Source: Planctomycetota bacterium
GTDB taxonomy: Bacteria; Planctomycetota; Planctomycetia; Pirellulales; Pirellulaceae
Direction: 5' to 3'
DNA: 64,000 nt
NCBI GenBank assembly: GCA_014381825.1
Contig: JACNKX010000198.1
Coordinates: 1 to 64,000, forward strand
Shown here: positions 63,105 to 64,000 of the stretch, piece after piece
Numbering within the stretch: position 1 is the stretch's first letter
Layout: every line of letters begins with the position of its first letter
Notes under the pieces: generated by a model
What the model was told of the DNA's origin: nothing
What the model saw: only the letters and a program-made list of their open reading frames with translations
Databases searched by the model: none
Program-made: the position numbers and the translations under genes

Positions 63105-64000
63105 TTACAAACGGGCAAAAACTTTTTGAAGGTAGGCGAAGTCATCCGTCGTGAGCTTGATGCACTCGTCTACGGGGCGCCGGTATTCGGTGTGGAGCGT
63201 GTAGAATCCGCGGTAGCCGGCTTGATGAATCGTGCTGACGAAATCCGGGATGGGGGCGATGCCGTCTTCCAATCGGCAGTAGTCGGTGTGCCAAGTCTGC
63301 TGGCCGAGTTCATCGCGTTCATCTCGATGCCACTGAAAGTTCTTTAAGGCAACGAGCGACATCCACGGTTTAAGGAGATCGATCGCCTGCCGCCAACCGC
63401 CTGCTCCGCCTGTAATCGTCATGTGATAAGAGTCGAGATATGCGCCGATGCGGTCCGGCGGCATCTCGCGGATGAGATCGTAGAGCATGAACCCGCTCGA
63501 CGGGATCGTCGACCCAGAATGCAGGTGCATACAGGGGCGGACGCCGTACTTCGTGGTTAGCTTGACAACGGCATCCAACTGGCGCCGCACGTCGTCCAAC
63601 CGTTCAGCGAGATTCCCAAACTGGCCGACGGGATAGTAGCCAAGTTTGATCCGCTCAATGCCCAGCTTCTGGCAGGTCGCCACGATTTCTTCGGCATACC
63701 GATTCGGGGCCGTAATGCCAGTCGTGAGCATCATGATTTCGAGGCCATGTTCGCGAACTGCTGTCACTGCCTTGGGGAGTTCGCTCTTGGCGTCCTGCGG
63801 ATCGATGTGTCCGCCAGGACGCACCGTCAAATCGAGTCCATCGACTCCAATCCGCTTAAAGATCTTGCAGACCTCGGGAATCGGAAGCGACTGGAAGTGC
63901 TCGGTGTAAATGCATACCTTGGGCCCTAACCTTGGCACCGCTTCTCTGGCCTGCAATTTAATCGCGGCGGTCGCTATACCCGACGCGACCGCCAGTCGCA
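63105..64000 (-). CDS. Exported TIM-barrel (sugar isomerase/epimerase-like), partial
   Basis: The frame is open to the window edge, where it reads RLAVASGIATAAIKLQAREA, the end of a signal peptide, so the start lies outside. The mature part is a xylose isomerase-like TIM barrel: CIYTEHFQSLPIPEVCKIFK, GVDGLDLTVRPGGHIDPQDA, LGIERIKLGYYPVGQFGNL, GVRPCMHLHSGSTIPSSGFM, IGAYLDSYHMTITGGAGGW, GYRGFYTLHTEYRRPVDECI. These have the usual metal-site spacing (His, Asp and Glu near strand ends). Substrate unknown; many exported planctomycete versions act on sugars. It is on the same strand as the DUF1501 operon and may be its first gene. Confidence 0.82.
   Translation of the reverse strand, partial: RLAVASGIATAAIKLQAREAVPRLGPKVCIYTEHFQSLPIPEVCKIFKRIGVDGLDLTVRPGGHIDPQDAKSELPKAVTAVREHGLEIMMLTTGITAPNRYAEEIVATCQKLGIERIKLGYYPVGQFGNLAERLDDVRRQLDAVVKLTTKYGVRPCMHLHSGSTIPSSGFMLYDLIREMPPDRIGAYLDSYHMTITGGAGGWRQAIDLLKPWMSLVALKNFQWHRDERDELGQQTWHTDYCRLEDGIAPIPDFVSTIHQAGYRGFYTLHTEYRRPVDECIKLTTDDFAYLQKVFARL

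Overview
The window reads as a planctomycete chromosome, most likely of the Pirellulales type. The support is a set of families that are typical of that group: an LEPR-XLL-like secreted protein with a dockerin end, a 'Pirellula-type' membrane-bound dehydrogenase with a C-terminal heme domain, DUF1501 and DUF1549/DUF1553 proteins, planctomycete cytochrome c (PSCyt1) domains, VCBS and WD40 beta-propellers, and ExbD-like proteins with an S-rich N-terminus. This is recognition from sequence only; no search was run.

Layout. 1-0.8 kb: the end of a large serine recombinase and an overlapping small HTH gene, a mobile-element tail. 1.1-1.75 kb: a decayed PSCyt1/DUF1549 gene that can be followed across one frameshift and one stop. 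1.9-4.9 kb: PVC-type dehydrogenase/cytochrome. 5.2-6.0 kb: CPBP membrane protease. 6.1-34.8 kb: one uninterrupted 28.7-kb gene for a 9,562-residue exported protein. It is built from about 40 copies of one module (core F-E-F-D), plus PPC-like, beta-helix-like, GEVED-like, cadherin-like and dockerin parts. 35.3-43 kb: ApbE, two exported proteins of unknown role, and three tandem DUF4139-like genes. 43.2-44 kb: a secreted Cys/Gly protein with QKG hexarepeats. 44-46.4 kb: a translationally coupled pair of trans-sulfuration enzymes with an intrinsic terminator in their leader. 46.7-49.2 kb: a secreted ten-motif VCBS propeller.

49.7-57.0 kb is an accessory strip. It has two tRNA-Arg genes (TCG and CCG) and a 3' tRNA remnant at its right end. 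Between them lie a toxin-antitoxin pair, truncated plasmid- or island-type genes, a PQQ-propeller tail, a cold-shock gene, two ExbD-like paralogues and small hypothetical genes. 57.0-64 kb: a planctomycete cytochrome/DUF operon (DUF1501, then DUF1549/DUF1553, then PSCyt1-WD40), preceded by a small Cys-rich exported ORF interrupted by TAG and by an exported TIM-barrel protein that runs off the window.

The strongest candidates for something undescribed are the F-E-F-D module array and the lost zinc site inside the giant protein, the QKG-repeat protein, the three-gene DUF4139-like cluster, and the TAG-interrupted Cys-rich ORF upstream of DUF1501.
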